A DNA stretch of 64,000 nucleotides from AP-15 sp963703665. Lineage in GTDB: Bacteria > Pseudomonadota > Alphaproteobacteria > ATCC43930 > CGMCC-115725. Positions 36,452 to 46,463 of this stretch are shown here, one piece after another (within the stretch, counting starts at the first letter, position 1; every line of letters begins with the position of its first letter). Below the pieces are notes generated by a model. That model ran no database searches. It was not told the DNA's origin and saw only the letters and a list, made by a program, of their open reading frames with translations. A program made the translations under genes and the position numbers. The stretch spans positions 119,347 to 183,346 of the forward strand of contig CAVPFB010000008.1 of the NCBI GenBank assembly GCA_963703665.1. Direction: 5' to 3'.

Positions 36452-37660
36452 GCGACCTGACGCTGGTTCCCGGCGCGTCGCCCGAAGCGCGCCGAGGGCG
36501 GCGCCGCGGCTGTGCCGCTGGCGCACTACGTTTCAACCGCGCCGTACGATCCGTATGCCGTCGAGCGGATGACCGCGGCGCAAGAGCGCTTCTACGTCGC
36601 CTCGCAATGGCGGATGATGTGGTGGAAGCTGCGCCGCCACCGCGTGGCCGTTCTCGCTGGGGCGATCCTGGCGGCGATGTATTTCGGGATCACGATCTGC
36701 GAGTTCCTCGCCCCCTACGGCGTCGATACCCGCAACACCGATTTCATCTATGCCCCGCCGCAGCCGGTGCACATCTTTTACCAGGGCCGGCTCGCCGCTC
36801 CTTACGTCTACGGTTACGACTACCGGCTCAATATGCTCCGGCTGCAGCGGATCTACACGCCCGACCCGAACAAGCGGCAGACCTTGCGCTTCTTCTGCCA
36901 TGGCGACGAGTACCAGTTCTGGGGCCTGTTTCCGGGAAACCTGCATCTCGTCTGCCCGGCCAAGGGCGGCCAGCTGTTTCTGCTGGGCACCGACCGGCTC
37001 GGCAGAGACCTGATGTCGCGGATGATCTACGGCGCGCGCGTCTCGTTGACCGTCGGGCTGCTCGGCGTCGCGGTCAGCCTGACCCTCGGCATCGTCATCG
37101 GCGGGATCGCCGGCTACTATGGCGGGTGGACCGACATCCTGATCCAGCGCGGCATGGAGGTCATCCAATCCTTCCCGCATTTGCCGTTGTGGATGGCGCT
37201 GTCGGCGATTCTGCCGGTCAGCTGGAGCCCGATCTTCGTCTATTTCGGCATCACCCTGATCCTCGGCATGATCGACTGGACGCATCTCGCCCGCGCCGTG
37301 CGCTCAAAGCTCTTGGCGCTGCGCGAGGAGGACTTCTGCACCGCCGCGGTGCTGATGGGCGCGCGGCCATCGCGGGTCATCGGCCGCCACCTGTTGCCGA
37401 GCTTCACCAGCCATTTGATCGCCTCGGCGACCCTGATGATCCCCGGCATGATTCTCGGCGAGACCGCGCTGTCGTTTCTCGGCCTCGGGGTGCGGCCGCC
37501 GATGACCAGCTGGGGGGTGCTGTTGGGCGACGCGCAGAATATGAACGTCGTGGCGCTCTATCCCTGGCTGATGCTGCCCGTGGTGGCGGTCATCGTCGCC
37601 GTCCTCGCCTTCAACTTTTTCGGCGACGGGCTGCGCGACGCCGCTGATCCATATCACTAA
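36448..37660 (+). CDS. ABC transporter permease 2 (DppC-like), probable frameshift near its start
   Basis: The safe frame runs from GTG 36512 (383 residues): MWWKLRRHRVAVLAGAILAA is the first helix, then a long periplasmic insert (NTDFIYAPPQPVHIFYQGRL to PGNLHLVCPAKGG) and FLLGTDRLGRDLMSRMIYGA, the DppC hallmark. The coupling loop reads CTAAVLMGARPSRVIGRHLL. I prefer a start at ATG 36448, whose ATGA overlaps the first permease stop: MSDLTLVPGASPE then, after removing one base near 36,490, RAEGGAAAVPLAHYV joins the safe frame. Either start leaves all membrane segments intact. The insert of about 90 residues after helix 1 resembles YejE. Confidence 0.88.
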
Positions 37661-37742
37661 GACCGGGCCCCATCACCGAGCGCCGGCCGCCGGTCCCGGC
37701 GACGATGCGGGCGGCGCGGCATCGGCCGGACGGTCCGTCACC

Positions 37743-38630
37743 TCACGGCCGCAGCACCAAACCCTCCTGAGCGACGATCGTCCCCGGCCGCGCGCTCGCC
37801 GCTTCGGCCGCGATACGGTCCATGAATTGATCGTCGTGACCGGGATCATGATGGAAGATGACCAGGGTGTGCGCGCCGGCCGCATCGGCGAGGCGCACCC
37901 CTTCCTGCCAGGTCGAATGCCCCCAATCCTTGTGGCTGGGGTATTCGGCGTCGGTATAGGTGGCATCGTAGATCATCACGTCGGCGCTGTCGGCCAGCCC
38001 CAGGATGCTGCGATCGAGCCCGGTCGGGCGATGCTCGGTGTCTGTGATATAGACAACCGCCTTGCCGGCATATTCGATGCGATAGCCGGTGGCGCCGTTT
38101 GGATGGTTGAGGGGCGCGGTGGCGATGCGGATCCCGCGATGCGGGGCGAGCTTTTTGCCGGCGGCAAAATCGACGAACTCGATCTTGGCGGTGAAGATGC
38201 CCATCGGGATCGGAAACAGCGGCGCGATCATCATGCTGTTGAGCACGGCTTCGATGCCGATGCCGTCGAGATGCCCGGCCCAGATCCGGATTCGGCTGCG
38301 CGCATCATAACACGGGGCAAAAAACGGCAAGCCGCAGATATGGTCGAAATGGCTGTGGCTGTAGAACAGGTCGAGCTCGGCCGATTTTCCCTCCCGCATC
38401 AGCTCGTTGCCGAGCAGGCGAAGCCCGGTGCCGCCGTCGAACACCATCAGCCGGTCACCGCATCTGATTTCGACGCAGGAGGTATTGCCGCCGTAGCGAA
38501 CGGTATCCGGGCCGGGGCAGGCGATGCTGCCGCGCACACCCCAAAACCGCACCGTGTAATTCGGCTGGACCAAGATCCGGGTCCTAACTTGCTCGTCCCC
38601 CGTCACCCTCAATATCGTCGCATTTGACAA
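37743..38630 (-). CDS. MBL-fold metallo-hydrolase (PhnP/cyclic-phosphodiesterase-like)
   Basis: 295 residues. N-terminal VRFWGVRGSIACPGPDTVRY and GGNTSCVEIR are hallmarks of a phosphodiesterase-type MBL group. The metal motif is YSHSHFDHICGLPFF (HxHxDH). Later ligands: APLNHPNGATGYRIEY, YITDTEHRPTG and FHHDPGHDD. A two-component-like role has been proposed in fused relatives, but here it is free-standing. Start ATG 38630 has no clear ribosome-binding site. Convergent with the ABC operon 82 bases away. Substrate unknown. Confidence 0.82.
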   Translation of the reverse strand: MSNATILRVTGDEQVRTRILVQPNYTVRFWGVRGSIACPGPDTVRYGGNTSCVEIRCGDRLMVFDGGTGLRLLGNELMREGKSAELDLFYSHSHFDHICGLPFFAPCYDARSRIRIWAGHLDGIGIEAVLNSMMIAPLFPIPMGIFTAKIEFVDFAAGKKLAPHRGIRIATAPLNHPNGATGYRIEYAGKAVVYITDTEHRPTGLDRSILGLADSADVMIYDATYTDAEYPSHKDWGHSTWQEGVRLADAAGAHTLVIFHHDPGHDDQFMDRIAAEAASARPGTIVAQEGLVLRP

Positions 38631-38758
38631 AAAAAGCTATACGGGTGCGCGCGGTCGCCAAGGCAATCCTGGGGTTTTTCCAGATCTTCCCCTAAACCTG
38701 TCGTTAACCAGTTTAGATTATCAGGGGCCGTACCCCCAACCGAAACGGAGAATCGGTC

Positions 38759-38992
38759 ATGCCCCGGGCCGATCACGAGACCACCGATTACGAGACCGCG
38801 GTCGCCCTGTTTTTGCGCACCCGGAGCGTCACCCGCTGCCCTACGGTGTGCGTGGTGCCGACCCAGGCGACCGTCGCCGATGACGACCGCGCCGCTTATC
38901 GCCTTTATGTCGCGGCCAAGGAGGCGGCCCGTCTGGAAAAAGCCAAAGCATCGCGGCGGCTGTTTCATCCCTGGCCGTCGCTCTCGATGTGA
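38759..38992 (+). CDS. Small hypothetical protein
   Basis: 77 residues, MPRADHETTDYETAVALFLR ... AAKEAARLEKAKASRRL, preceded by CGGAG at a normal distance. Helical and charged, no membrane segment. The 128-base divergent gap from the MBL gene includes an AT-rich stretch (TCGTTAACCAGTTTAGATTA). Plausible real gene; no family recognised. Confidence 0.5.
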   Translation: MPRADHETTDYETAVALFLRTRSVTRCPTVCVVPTQATVADDDRAAYRLYVAAKEAARLEKAKASRRLFHPWPSLSM

Positions 38993-39038
38993 GGCGGAGG
39001 AACGGTTTGAAATTGGCGGGTGCCCGGGAGGAGCCAGG

Positions 39039-40262
39039 GTGAGCGAGAGCGAAATTTCGGTCAGCTGCTGCATCGCCGGTGGCGGCCCCGCCGGCATGAT
39101 GCTGGGCCTGTTGCTGGCGCGCGCCGGAGTCCCGGTGCTGGTCCTCGAAAAGCACCGGGATTTTCTGCGCGATTTTCGCGGCGACACGATCCATCCCTCG
39201 ACCCTCGAGCTCATGCACGAGCTCGGCTCGCTCGACGAGTTCCTGCGCCGCCCGCACCAGGAGGCGCGCAGTCTCGGGGCGCAGATCGGCGACGACTTTA
39301 TCGAGCTCGCCGACTTCTCCCATCTGCCGACCCATTGCCGCTTCATCGCGCTGATGCCGCAGTGGGATTTTCTCGATTTTGTCGCCGAGCAAGGCCGGCG
39401 TTACCCCTGCTTCCAGTCGAAAATGCGCGCCGAAGTCACCGGACTGATCGAACGAGACGAGCGCGTGGTCGGGGTGCGGGCCGAAACCCCCGAGGGCGCT
39501 CTGATGGTCCGTGCCGACCTGGTCGTCGGCGCCGATGGGCGCCATTCGACCGTGCGCGCCAAGGCCGGCCTCGAAGTCGACGATCTCGGCGCCCCGATGG
39601 ACGTGCTGTGGATGCGGCTGTCGCGCCATCCGGACGATCCGGGGCAGACCTTGGGCCGTATCGACGCCGGCAGAATCCTGATTATGATCAACCGCGGGGA
39701 CTATTGGCAATGCGCCTTTGTCATCGCCAAGGGCGGATTCGAAGACATCCGGCGGCGAGGCTTGCCGGCGTTCCGCGAGGAAATCGCCCGGCTTGCTCCC
39801 TACCTGCGCGAGCGCACCGCCGAGCTTGCCGACTGGTCGGATGTGAGTTTGCTGAGCGTTGCCGTCGATCGCCTGCGCGTGTGGCACCGGCCCGGACTCC
39901 TCTGCATCGGCGACGCCGCGCACGCGATGTCGCCGATCGGCGGGGTCGGCATCAATTTGGCGATCCAGGACGCGGTCGCCGCCGCCAACATCCTGGCGTC
40001 GCCGCTGCTGAAGGGGACGGTCTCCGAGCGTGATCTGCGCGCGGTGCAGCGGAGGCGCGAATTTCCGACTCGGGCGACGCAGCGGCTTCAGGTGCTCGCG
40101 CAGAACCGGATCATCGGCCGGGTGCTGCAGACCAGCGGAAAGCTGTCGGCGCCGCTGGTTCTGCGTCTGTTTGGGAAATGCCCCTTCCTGCTGCGGCTGC
40201 CGGCCCGGCTGATCGGGCTCGGGTTTCGCCCCGAACACGTCCGACTGCCCGGGCGAGCTTGA
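39039..40262 (+). CDS. FAD-dependent aromatic hydroxylase-like oxidoreductase
   Basis: 407 residues from GTG 39039, set by GGAGGAG six bases upstream. Class A flavoprotein monooxygenase layout: FAD loop CCIAGGGPAGMMLGLLLARA with EKH acidic end, RGDTIHPSTLELM, the DG motif LVVGADGRHSTVRAKAGL, and the GD motif LLCIGDAAHAMSPIGGVGIN. A basic C-terminal tail (RLPARLIGLGFRPEHVRLP) is typical of UbiH/polyketide-type members. The substrate is not apparent and no pathway genes surround it. Confidence 0.85.
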   Translation: MSESEISVSCCIAGGGPAGMMLGLLLARAGVPVLVLEKHRDFLRDFRGDTIHPSTLELMHELGSLDEFLRRPHQEARSLGAQIGDDFIELADFSHLPTHCRFIALMPQWDFLDFVAEQGRRYPCFQSKMRAEVTGLIERDERVVGVRAETPEGALMVRADLVVGADGRHSTVRAKAGLEVDDLGAPMDVLWMRLSRHPDDPGQTLGRIDAGRILIMINRGDYWQCAFVIAKGGFEDIRRRGLPAFREEIARLAPYLRERTAELADWSDVSLLSVAVDRLRVWHRPGLLCIGDAAHAMSPIGGVGINLAIQDAVAAANILASPLLKGTVSERDLRAVQRRREFPTRATQRLQVLAQNRIIGRVLQTSGKLSAPLVLRLFGKCPFLLRLPARLIGLGFRPEHVRLPGRA

Positions 40263-40300
40263 ATTCGCGCCGGAGCGTCAGGCCGGATCGGCCGGCCTCG

Positions 40301-40392
40301 GCACCCTCTCCCGCAATGCAGCAGAGGGTGGACCCGGCCCGAAGAGGCTGTCCCGGACTCGATCCGGGGGACGGATGGGTGAGGGTGTCCGC
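40301..40392. repeat. Dispersed repeat family B, copy 1
   Basis: ACCCTCTCCCGCAATGCAGC, GAGGGTG and, at the far end, GGATGGGTGAGGGTG. The same layout (ACCCTTTCCCGCAATAC ... GGGAAGGGTGAGGGT) recurs inside the 3' end of hisG at 49,448-49,548. It fills much of the gap 40,263-40,546. Confidence 0.5.
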
Positions 40393-40546
40393 GGGCGCCC
40401 TCCGTCGATCTTGACCACTGGAGACCGGTGGTCTGTCACCGACGCGCACTGCTGCCTGCGCGGCCTTGCCGTTCGGCCGAGTTACCCGGGCTGCGACGCG
40501 GGGCAACCGACCCCTGTCCCGAAAGCGTCGTTGCGACAACAGGCGA

Positions 40547-41115
40547 TCAGTGATGGTCCGGTTCCTGTCCGCGGACCTGACCGCGGATCTCGCCCGCCGG
40601 GAAATTCACTGTGTGGACATTGGCATAGGCGGTGTTGGAGACCAGTGCGTCCGTGAGCGCGTCAAAGTCGCCCGCCGTCACACCCTGTTAGCAGGTGGAG
40701 CTGTACCAGGTGAGACCACGCTGGCTGCCGTGATCGTGCCGGATACCGTCCCGCCCGCCGTTGGGCAGAACGGGGTCAACGACCCCACCGGGCTCGGCTT
40801 CGTCACAGTTTGGCAGAGCCAGACGATGATGCCGCCGGGCACATGCACCTTGCCGAAATGAATGTGCGCTTGGGTCACCGCCGAGCTGAGGTTGGAAAAG
40901 GTCAGCGTATATGTGGCCATCTGCGATTTTTTATCGAGTTCGAGCCGCAACGTGCCGGCGCCGTCGGTCAGGATCGCTCCGGTTTCGGCATTGAGCCCGC
41001 CGGTCACGTTGAACCCAGACAAGCGCGCCGAGTATTCATCCGCATGGGCCAAGCCGCCCCAGAGCACGACAAAGCCGGCCGCCGCAATCGAACCAATAAA
41101 TCTGCACCGAGACAT
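40547..41115 (-). CDS. Secreted CHRD-domain protein, frameshifted
   Basis: ATG 41115 follows GGGAGGACGC and starts MSRCRFIGSIAAAGFVVLWG with a signal peptide ending AHA-DE. The CHRD domain is clear: YSARLSGFNVTGGLNAETGA, TLRLELDKKSQMATYTLTFS and TQAHIHFGKVHVPGGIIVWL. As written it stops at 40678; restoring one base near 40,685 brings in GVTAGDFDALTDALVSNTAY, ANVHTVNFPAGEIRGQV and a stop at 40547, giving a complete domain of about 190 residues. CHRD domains occur in chordin and many bacterial exported proteins; function unknown. Start at 41151 is possible but has no ribosome-binding site. Confidence 0.8.
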
Positions 41116-41293
41116 GCGTCCTCCCTTTGCTGTCATGGGATCAACGTTCACGAGCGATAGGCGCGTTGTCGCGGCGGGCCCGCGCTGCCCATTCGGTTTG
41201 GAAGGACCGCCGCAGGTCAGATTTTTGCTGATGCCGATTTCGAAGTCGAGTCACGTCCTCGTGACAGGCCGGCCAGGCCGCCGGGCCGCCGGG

Positions 41294-42346
41294 TCAGCGG
41301 CGCCCGACCATCCCGGCCGCATGGTGGGCGGCGGCGAGATAGGCCGGCGACGGATCGAGGGCGTACCGGCTGAGGCAGGCTTCGGTGAATTTGATCACAT
41401 GCTCGTCGCCGTTGCCGATCGCGCGATCGATCATCGTTTCCGGTCCGGTATCGGGCTGCTCGAAATCCTCGGTCATCGCCGTGCCGCCGCCGTAGCACGC
41501 ATAGAGCCCGCACCCGGTCTGCCAGGCGTAGCGCACCGCGGACCGCGCAGTCGCTTCGCTGACGTGCGGGGCAATGTTGCCGAGCGCTGCGTGGCTGGTG
41601 ACGCCATGGATGAAGGCGATCACTGTCGGGATATCGCGGGCGTTGGCGAGGTAAACCCGCGCGAACACCTCGGTCAGCTCCGCGACGAGCGGGGCGACGG
41701 CACCACCGGTATCGAGGATACGGATCACCGGCGCGAACCCGGCGAAGCCGTCCAGCGCGCCCAGCGCCATCGCGATGTTTCCGGCGCGCCGTCTTTCGGC
41801 GGGGACGAGCGGCACCTCGGCGATCGCCCGACGCGGCGCCATCGTGCCCGTTGCAATCGGATCGCCTGCCGGCAATTCCTGCCAGGTCGCCGCCCAGCCG
41901 GCGAGCGCATCGGCGAGCTCGCGCACCCGCGGCTGAGTCGCGCCTGCGGCGAGGCCCCGTGCTGCATGTCCGACGCGAATGACCCCGTGCGTCGCGGCGG
42001 CGCAGAAACCGGGGGCGAGACGCCCGACCCAGCGGTCGAGCACCTCGCGCCACGGCGCTTCGCTCAGCTCCTCGCCAAAAAACCGGCTCCAGTCCGTGAA
42101 CCGGTCCCGCTTGCCGAGCGCCGGGCGCCACGCGTCGCTGCGGATGCGCTCGCCAGCCGCGGGGCGCGGCGACATTCTTTGCCGATAGCGCGCTATCCAC
42201 GGCATGACCGCCTCGGGCCGGCCCAGCGCACACAACGCCTCGGCAACCATCGGCGCGTGATTGCTGTTCCCGTTGCGCAGCTCGATCCCGTAGGGGACGA
42301 TCTGGTCCAAGGCGTCGTCGAGCGTCGAGTAGGACGGCGCGTGCAT
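41294..42346 (-). CDS. Questin oxidase family protein (DUF4243)
   Basis: 350 residues. N-terminal YGIELRNGNSNHAPMVAEAL, then LGRPEAVMPWIARYRQRM, a WREVLDRWVGRLAPGFCAAA stretch followed by THGVIRVGHAARGL, all matching the questin oxidase/DUF4243 family known from fungal anthraquinone ring cleavage. Histidines in NHAP, THGVIRVGH and FIHGVTSHA could be functional but this is not established. Later KFTEACLSRYALDPSPAYLA is a typical C-terminal motif. The bacterial role is unknown. Divergent from the threonine synthase-like gene, with 191 bases between. Confidence 0.75.
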   Translation of the reverse strand: MHAPSYSTLDDALDQIVPYGIELRNGNSNHAPMVAEALCALGRPEAVMPWIARYRQRMSPRPAAGERIRSDAWRPALGKRDRFTDWSRFFGEELSEAPWREVLDRWVGRLAPGFCAAATHGVIRVGHAARGLAAGATQPRVRELADALAGWAATWQELPAGDPIATGTMAPRRAIAEVPLVPAERRRAGNIAMALGALDGFAGFAPVIRILDTGGAVAPLVAELTEVFARVYLANARDIPTVIAFIHGVTSHAALGNIAPHVSEATARSAVRYAWQTGCGLYACYGGGTAMTEDFEQPDTGPETMIDRAIGNGDEHVIKFTEACLSRYALDPSPAYLAAAHHAAGMVGRR

Positions 42347-42537
42347 TTTGCGACCCTCCCTGAGTGCCTATTTATTATAATTATTCTAATAAGACCTCGC
42401 AAGCGATGGACGGTGCGCCCGTGGCGCTTCGTCATGACATGCGAGCACGTGCGGGCCTAGGATCGGCTGCGAATTTGACAAGAACCTTCGGTGATCCCGA
42501 CGCCGGGCGCCGGCGCTGCTCGGGGGGAGACTCATCA

Positions 42538-43810
42538 ATGGCTGATTATCAGTGGACCGGCGGCGACTTGCCGGGTTTTGTCACCCATCTCGAATGCAGC
42601 CTGACCGGGGAGCGCTATCCCGCGGATACATTGCAGACCCTGTCCGGCGCCGGCCGGCCGCTCCTGGTGCGCTACGACCTCGACGGCGTCCGGGCGGCGT
42701 TCGGCCGCGAGGCGCTTTCCGGCCGGCCGCAGACCTTGTGGCGCTACCGCGAGCTGCTGCCGGTGCGCCGGGCGGAGAATGTGTTGTCCCTGGGCGAGGT
42801 GATGACCCCGCTGGTCCCGCTGCCGCGCATCGCCGCCCGGCTGGCGCATGGCGGCGAGATCCTGGTCAAGGACGAGGGGCGATTGCCGACCGGCTCGTTT
42901 AAGGCGCGGGGTCTCGCGCTGGCGGTCTCGATGGCCAAGGAGCTGGGCGTCGCGACCATGGCGATGCCGACCAACGGCAACGCCGGGGCGGCGATGGCCG
43001 CCTATTGCACGCGCGCCGGGATCAAATCCTACGTCTTTTGTCCCGACGACACGCCCCCGGTAAACGTGCGCGAGATCGCGATGCAGGGTGCGGGGGTGTT
43101 CCTGGTCGACGGGCTGATCGACGATTGCGGCAGGCTGGTTGCCGAGGGCGAGAAGACCGTCGGCTGGTTCAACTGCTCGACCCTGCGCGAGCCCTATCGC
43201 ATCGAGGGCAAAAAGACCATGGGAATCGAATTGGCCGAGCAGCTCGGCTGGGAATTGCCCGACGCGATCTTTTACCCGACCGGCGGCGGCACCGGCATCA
43301 TCGGCATGTGGAAGGCCTTTGACGAACTCGAAAAGATCGGTTGGATCGGGTCCAAGCGGCCCCGCATGGTCGTGGTCCAGGCGGCGGGCTGCGCGCCGAT
43401 GGTCAAGGCCTGGGCGGATGGCGTCGAGCACGCGACCCGCTGGGAGAATGCGCACACCTTTGCCGCCGGCATCCGGGTGCCGCAGGGGATCGGCGACTTT
43501 CTGATCCTGCGCGCGGTGCGCGAGAGCGGCGGCTTCGCCATCGCCATCGAGGACGACGCCATCGCGCGAAGCATGGCGGCAGGTGGCAGCTGAAGAGGGG
43601 CTGCTGCTGTGCCCCGAGGGTGCCGCGACCTTTGCCGCCTATCGGCAGGCGGTGGCTGACGGCCGGGTCGGGCCGCACGAGCGGGTGGTGCTGTTCAACT
43701 GCGCCAGCGGGCTCAAATACCCGCTGCCCGAAGCCGGACGCCGGCTCAAGCTCGGCGATGCGATCGACTGGCTGCGGTTGGTCGGCGGCCCGGTGGCACC
43801 GCGTACATGA
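42538..43810 (+). CDS. Threonine synthase-like PLP enzyme, frameshifted near its 3' end
   Basis: ATG 42538 (MADYQWTGGDLPGFVTHLEC) follows GGGGGGAGAC. Fold-type II PLP enzyme: Schiff-base lysine in LPTGSFKARGLALAV, phosphate-binding ATMAMPTNGNAGAAMAAY, and the glycine-rich PTGGGTGIIGMWKAF. The N-terminal LECSLTGERYPADTLQTL is like threonine synthase, which makes threonine from phosphohomoserine; other relatives act on different hydroxy amino acids. The first frame ends at 43593; removing a G near 43,577 continues with VAAEEGLLLCPEGAATFAAY to 43810, giving about 423 residues. No thrA/thrB neighbours. Confidence 0.82.
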
Positions 43811-43837
43811 ACCGCCGGGCCGCCTCCGGGGTCGTGG

Positions 43838-44893
43838 TTACGGCCGCGCTTCGAGGATCATGTTGAACGGCGTCTCAGTTGCCCTCCTGACATGGCGAAA
43901 CCCGCCGGCGGTGATGACCTCGCGCAATTTAGCCTCGCCGGCCTGAGCCCCGAGCGCCGCCCCAACCTCCTGCGCCAGCGAAGTCGGTACGCACACCATT
44001 GTCGAGGCGGCGTAATAGATTCGGCCGATCGGGTTAAGATTGTCTTCGAGCTTGTCGCCCGCGATCGGCTCGACGATCATCCAAACGCCGTCGGGCTTCA
44101 ACGATTGCCGGACATGCGCCGCCGTCCCGGTTGGATCGCCCATATCGTGCAGACAGTCGAAGAAGGCGACGAGGTCGAAATCCCTTTCCGGGTAGTCCTT
44201 CGCGGTCCCGACCTCGAACCGAGTGTTCGCGGTAACGCGATGCTCGCTGGCATGGGCGCGGGCATGCTCGATCGAGCTCGAATGGAAATCGTAGCCGACG
44301 AATTGCGAGTTCGGAAACGCCTGGGCCATCATCACGGTCGATACGCCATGACCGCAGCCGACATCGGCGACCTTGGCGCCGCGCTCCAATTTGGCGACAA
44401 CGCCGTCGAGCGCCGGCAGCCAATTGCTGACCAGGTTATTGTGGTAACCGGGGCGGAAAAACCGCGCCACCGCGCAAAACAGGCAACCCGCCTGGTCGCC
44501 CCAAGCGACACCGCCGCCGGTCTTGAACGCCGGCTCGACCTTTGGCTGATTGTCGAGCAGCGAGGCCATGCAGGAAAAGGCGCCCGGCATAAAGACCGGG
44601 CTGTCTTCGATCGCGAACACCATCGCCTGTTCCGGCGGCAGGGTAAATTGCTGCGTCGCCGGGTCGTAGGCGACGTAGTTCGAGGCCGCCTGATGCGCCA
44701 GCCATTCGCGCAGATAGCGCTCGTTGACGCCGGCTGCCGCGGCCAGCTCGACCGCGGTCATCGGCCCGCTCTTGTGCATAGCCTTATAGAGCCCCAACGC
44801 ATCACCGATCCGCACCAGCGCGACGCTCGCAGCACCGCCGAGATCCGACAGCATCTGTCCGACAAATTGATGCAATTTGGCTTCGTCGACCAT
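43838..44893 (-). CDS. Class I SAM-dependent methyltransferase (Rv2258c-like)
   Basis: 351 residues: an N-terminal dimerisation/winged-helix domain (KLHQFVGQMLSDLGGAASVA, AAGVNERYLREWL) and a C-terminal Rossmann domain with motif I VADVGCGHGVSTVMMAQAFP, FVGYDFHSSSIEHARAHA, FDLVAFFDCLHDMGDPTGTA and LKPDGVWMIVEPIAGD. It resembles mycobacterial Rv2258c, whose substrate is not firmly known. Convergent with the threonine synthase-like gene. The start region reads MVDEAKLHQF with GGAGG upstream. Confidence 0.85.
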   Translation of the reverse strand: MVDEAKLHQFVGQMLSDLGGAASVALVRIGDALGLYKAMHKSGPMTAVELAAAAGVNERYLREWLAHQAASNYVAYDPATQQFTLPPEQAMVFAIEDSPVFMPGAFSCMASLLDNQPKVEPAFKTGGGVAWGDQAGCLFCAVARFFRPGYHNNLVSNWLPALDGVVAKLERGAKVADVGCGHGVSTVMMAQAFPNSQFVGYDFHSSSIEHARAHASEHRVTANTRFEVGTAKDYPERDFDLVAFFDCLHDMGDPTGTAAHVRQSLKPDGVWMIVEPIAGDKLEDNLNPIGRIYYAASTMVCVPTSLAQEVGAALGAQAGEAKLREVITAGGFRHVRRATETPFNMILEARP

Positions 44894-45085
44894 CCGCAGC
44901 CTCCTTCATCCGGGTACGGCAGGCGCAATAAGCACCGTTATGGCGTCGCGCCGCCTTTTCGGCACTCCAAGGGTGCAGAATGCCTTACGCCGAACTTACG
45001 CAGTCCGGATGGCCGCTCGTGTGAACCAGTTCACAGACCGGCAGTCTTCTCTAAGATTGTCGGAGCCCGCTCTATCGGCTCGCTG

Positions 45086-45946
45086 TCAGCGGCCCGAGGC
45101 CCTGCGGCCGAGCTCCAGCGCGGCAAACGAATAGGCCGGGGCCGGCATCAGATAGCGAAAGCCCTTTTCGAGCAAGGCCTCGATGTTCTCGGCATCGACA
45201 TGCGGGTGGCCGCACGGGACGTTGTGCGCCTTGCAGATCGCCAGGATCTCGTCGATCGCGGCGGCCACGGTCGGGTGCTCGTATTGCCGCGGATAACCCA
45301 AATCCTGCGACAGGTCACCCTCGCCGATGATCACGACGCCGATGCCGGGGACGTCTTCGAGCATCTTCGGCAGGTTGCGGATCGCGCGCACCTCCTCGCA
45401 CATGATCGCGACCAGGATCTCGCCCTTGGGATTGAGCGGCCAGACATCGGCACGCTCGTAATATTCCTGCGCCGAGAGCCCCCAATAGCGCGCCGCCGCC
45501 GCCGGGGCGTCGCCGCGCTGACCGGCGGGTTCGTAATAGGCGGCTGCGCGCGGGCGCGGATAGCGGCAGGCGGTGACCGCGTTCAGCGCCTCCTCGACGG
45601 TGCTGACATGCGGCCAGACGATGCCGTAGACGCCGTGGTCGAGCACCTGCTTCGCCACCCATTGGCTCCGTTCGCCGCCATTGGGCGGAATCCGCACAAA
45701 CGGGGTCACCGCCGGCGCCAGGCTGCCGCTGCGGGCGATCTGACGCCGGTCGAGCATGTATTGCAGGCTGTCGCGCAAGGCGCGGATGTCGTACGCGCGG
45801 TGCTCCATCTCGAACACCACGCCGTCGTAGGGGGCGGCGCCCACCGCCTGCGCCACGCTGACCTCCGCCGCGGCGAAGGTGACGAAGGCGGGCTTGCTCT
45901 CTTCCAAGGCCCGGATCACGCCGTTGAGGCGGGGTGTATCGGCCAT
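45086..45946 (-). CDS. HpcH/HpaI aldolase/citrate lyase family protein
   Basis: 286 residues, metal-dependent class II pyruvate-type aldolase fold. Blocks: APYDGVVFEMEHRAYDIRAL, VTPFVRIPPNGG, VLDHGVYGIVWPHVSTVEEA (metal/pyruvate site region), IGVVIIGEGDLSQDLGYP and C-terminal PCGHPHVDAENIEALLEKGF. An insert AYYEPAGQRGDAPAAAARYW separates the barrel strands. Such enzymes cleave 4-hydroxy-2-oxo acids; exact substrate unknown. A GGAGTG precedes the ATG. Confidence 0.82.
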   Translation of the reverse strand: MADTPRLNGVIRALEESKPAFVTFAAAEVSVAQAVGAAPYDGVVFEMEHRAYDIRALRDSLQYMLDRRQIARSGSLAPAVTPFVRIPPNGGERSQWVAKQVLDHGVYGIVWPHVSTVEEALNAVTACRYPRPRAAAYYEPAGQRGDAPAAAARYWGLSAQEYYERADVWPLNPKGEILVAIMCEEVRAIRNLPKMLEDVPGIGVVIIGEGDLSQDLGYPRQYEHPTVAAAIDEILAICKAHNVPCGHPHVDAENIEALLEKGFRYLMPAPAYSFAALELGRRASGR

Positions 45947-46229
45947 CGCGGCACTCCTTTCCGAAAACCCGATCCTAGGACCTTGCCGCGCCGAGGGTCA
46001 ATCGGACGCCGCGACGCTGGGCGCAGGGGAGGCTCGACGCTTCGCTGCCGTTATCGATCGGCAGGGGGTCCGGTGACACGGGAGGGTGCGACATGACGCT
46101 GTCGGTAAGGGGGCACGTGGCGAACGAAGCGGCACCGTCCCGTACCGCCCGGCAGGGCAGTGTTCACGTTCTGTTGGTCGCTTCAGCGATTCCATGGGGG
46201 CCTAGACCGACCCGGCCGCCCGGAAACGC

Positions 46230-46304
46230 TGGTGCTGCCGGTAAGGATTGAACTTACGACCTCCCCCTTACCAAGGGGGTGCTCTACCACTGAGCTACGG
46301 CAGC
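46230..46304 (-). tRNA. tRNA-Thr (GGT anticodon)
   Basis: Cloverleaf on the minus strand: acceptor GCTGCCG pairs with CGGCAGC; D-arm GCTCAGTGGTAGAGC; anticodon stem CCCCC/GGGGG with loop TTGGTAA, anticodon GGT; T-arm GTAAGTTCAATCCTTAC. Discriminator A followed by encoded CCA (46,230-46,232). All stems pair well. Confidence 0.92.
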
Positions 46305-46463
46305 GCGCCGCGCGCAACCCGTTCCGCGCGAGCCCCGAGAGATACAGCAGGCCGCGGCGGTTGGCAAGGCGAGGGGCAAGCGGAACGGCCTCGGCGCGGG
46401 CGCGTTAGGTACACCGTCGGGGGATCGTTGCGGTCCGCTGCCGGCCGAAAGGGACAGAATGCG

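Noticed and set aside
43892..46096. 734-codon plus-strand open frame across the methyltransferase and aldolase genes
   Set aside because: Antisense to two recognisable minus-strand genes; composition is arginine/histidine rich without motifs.
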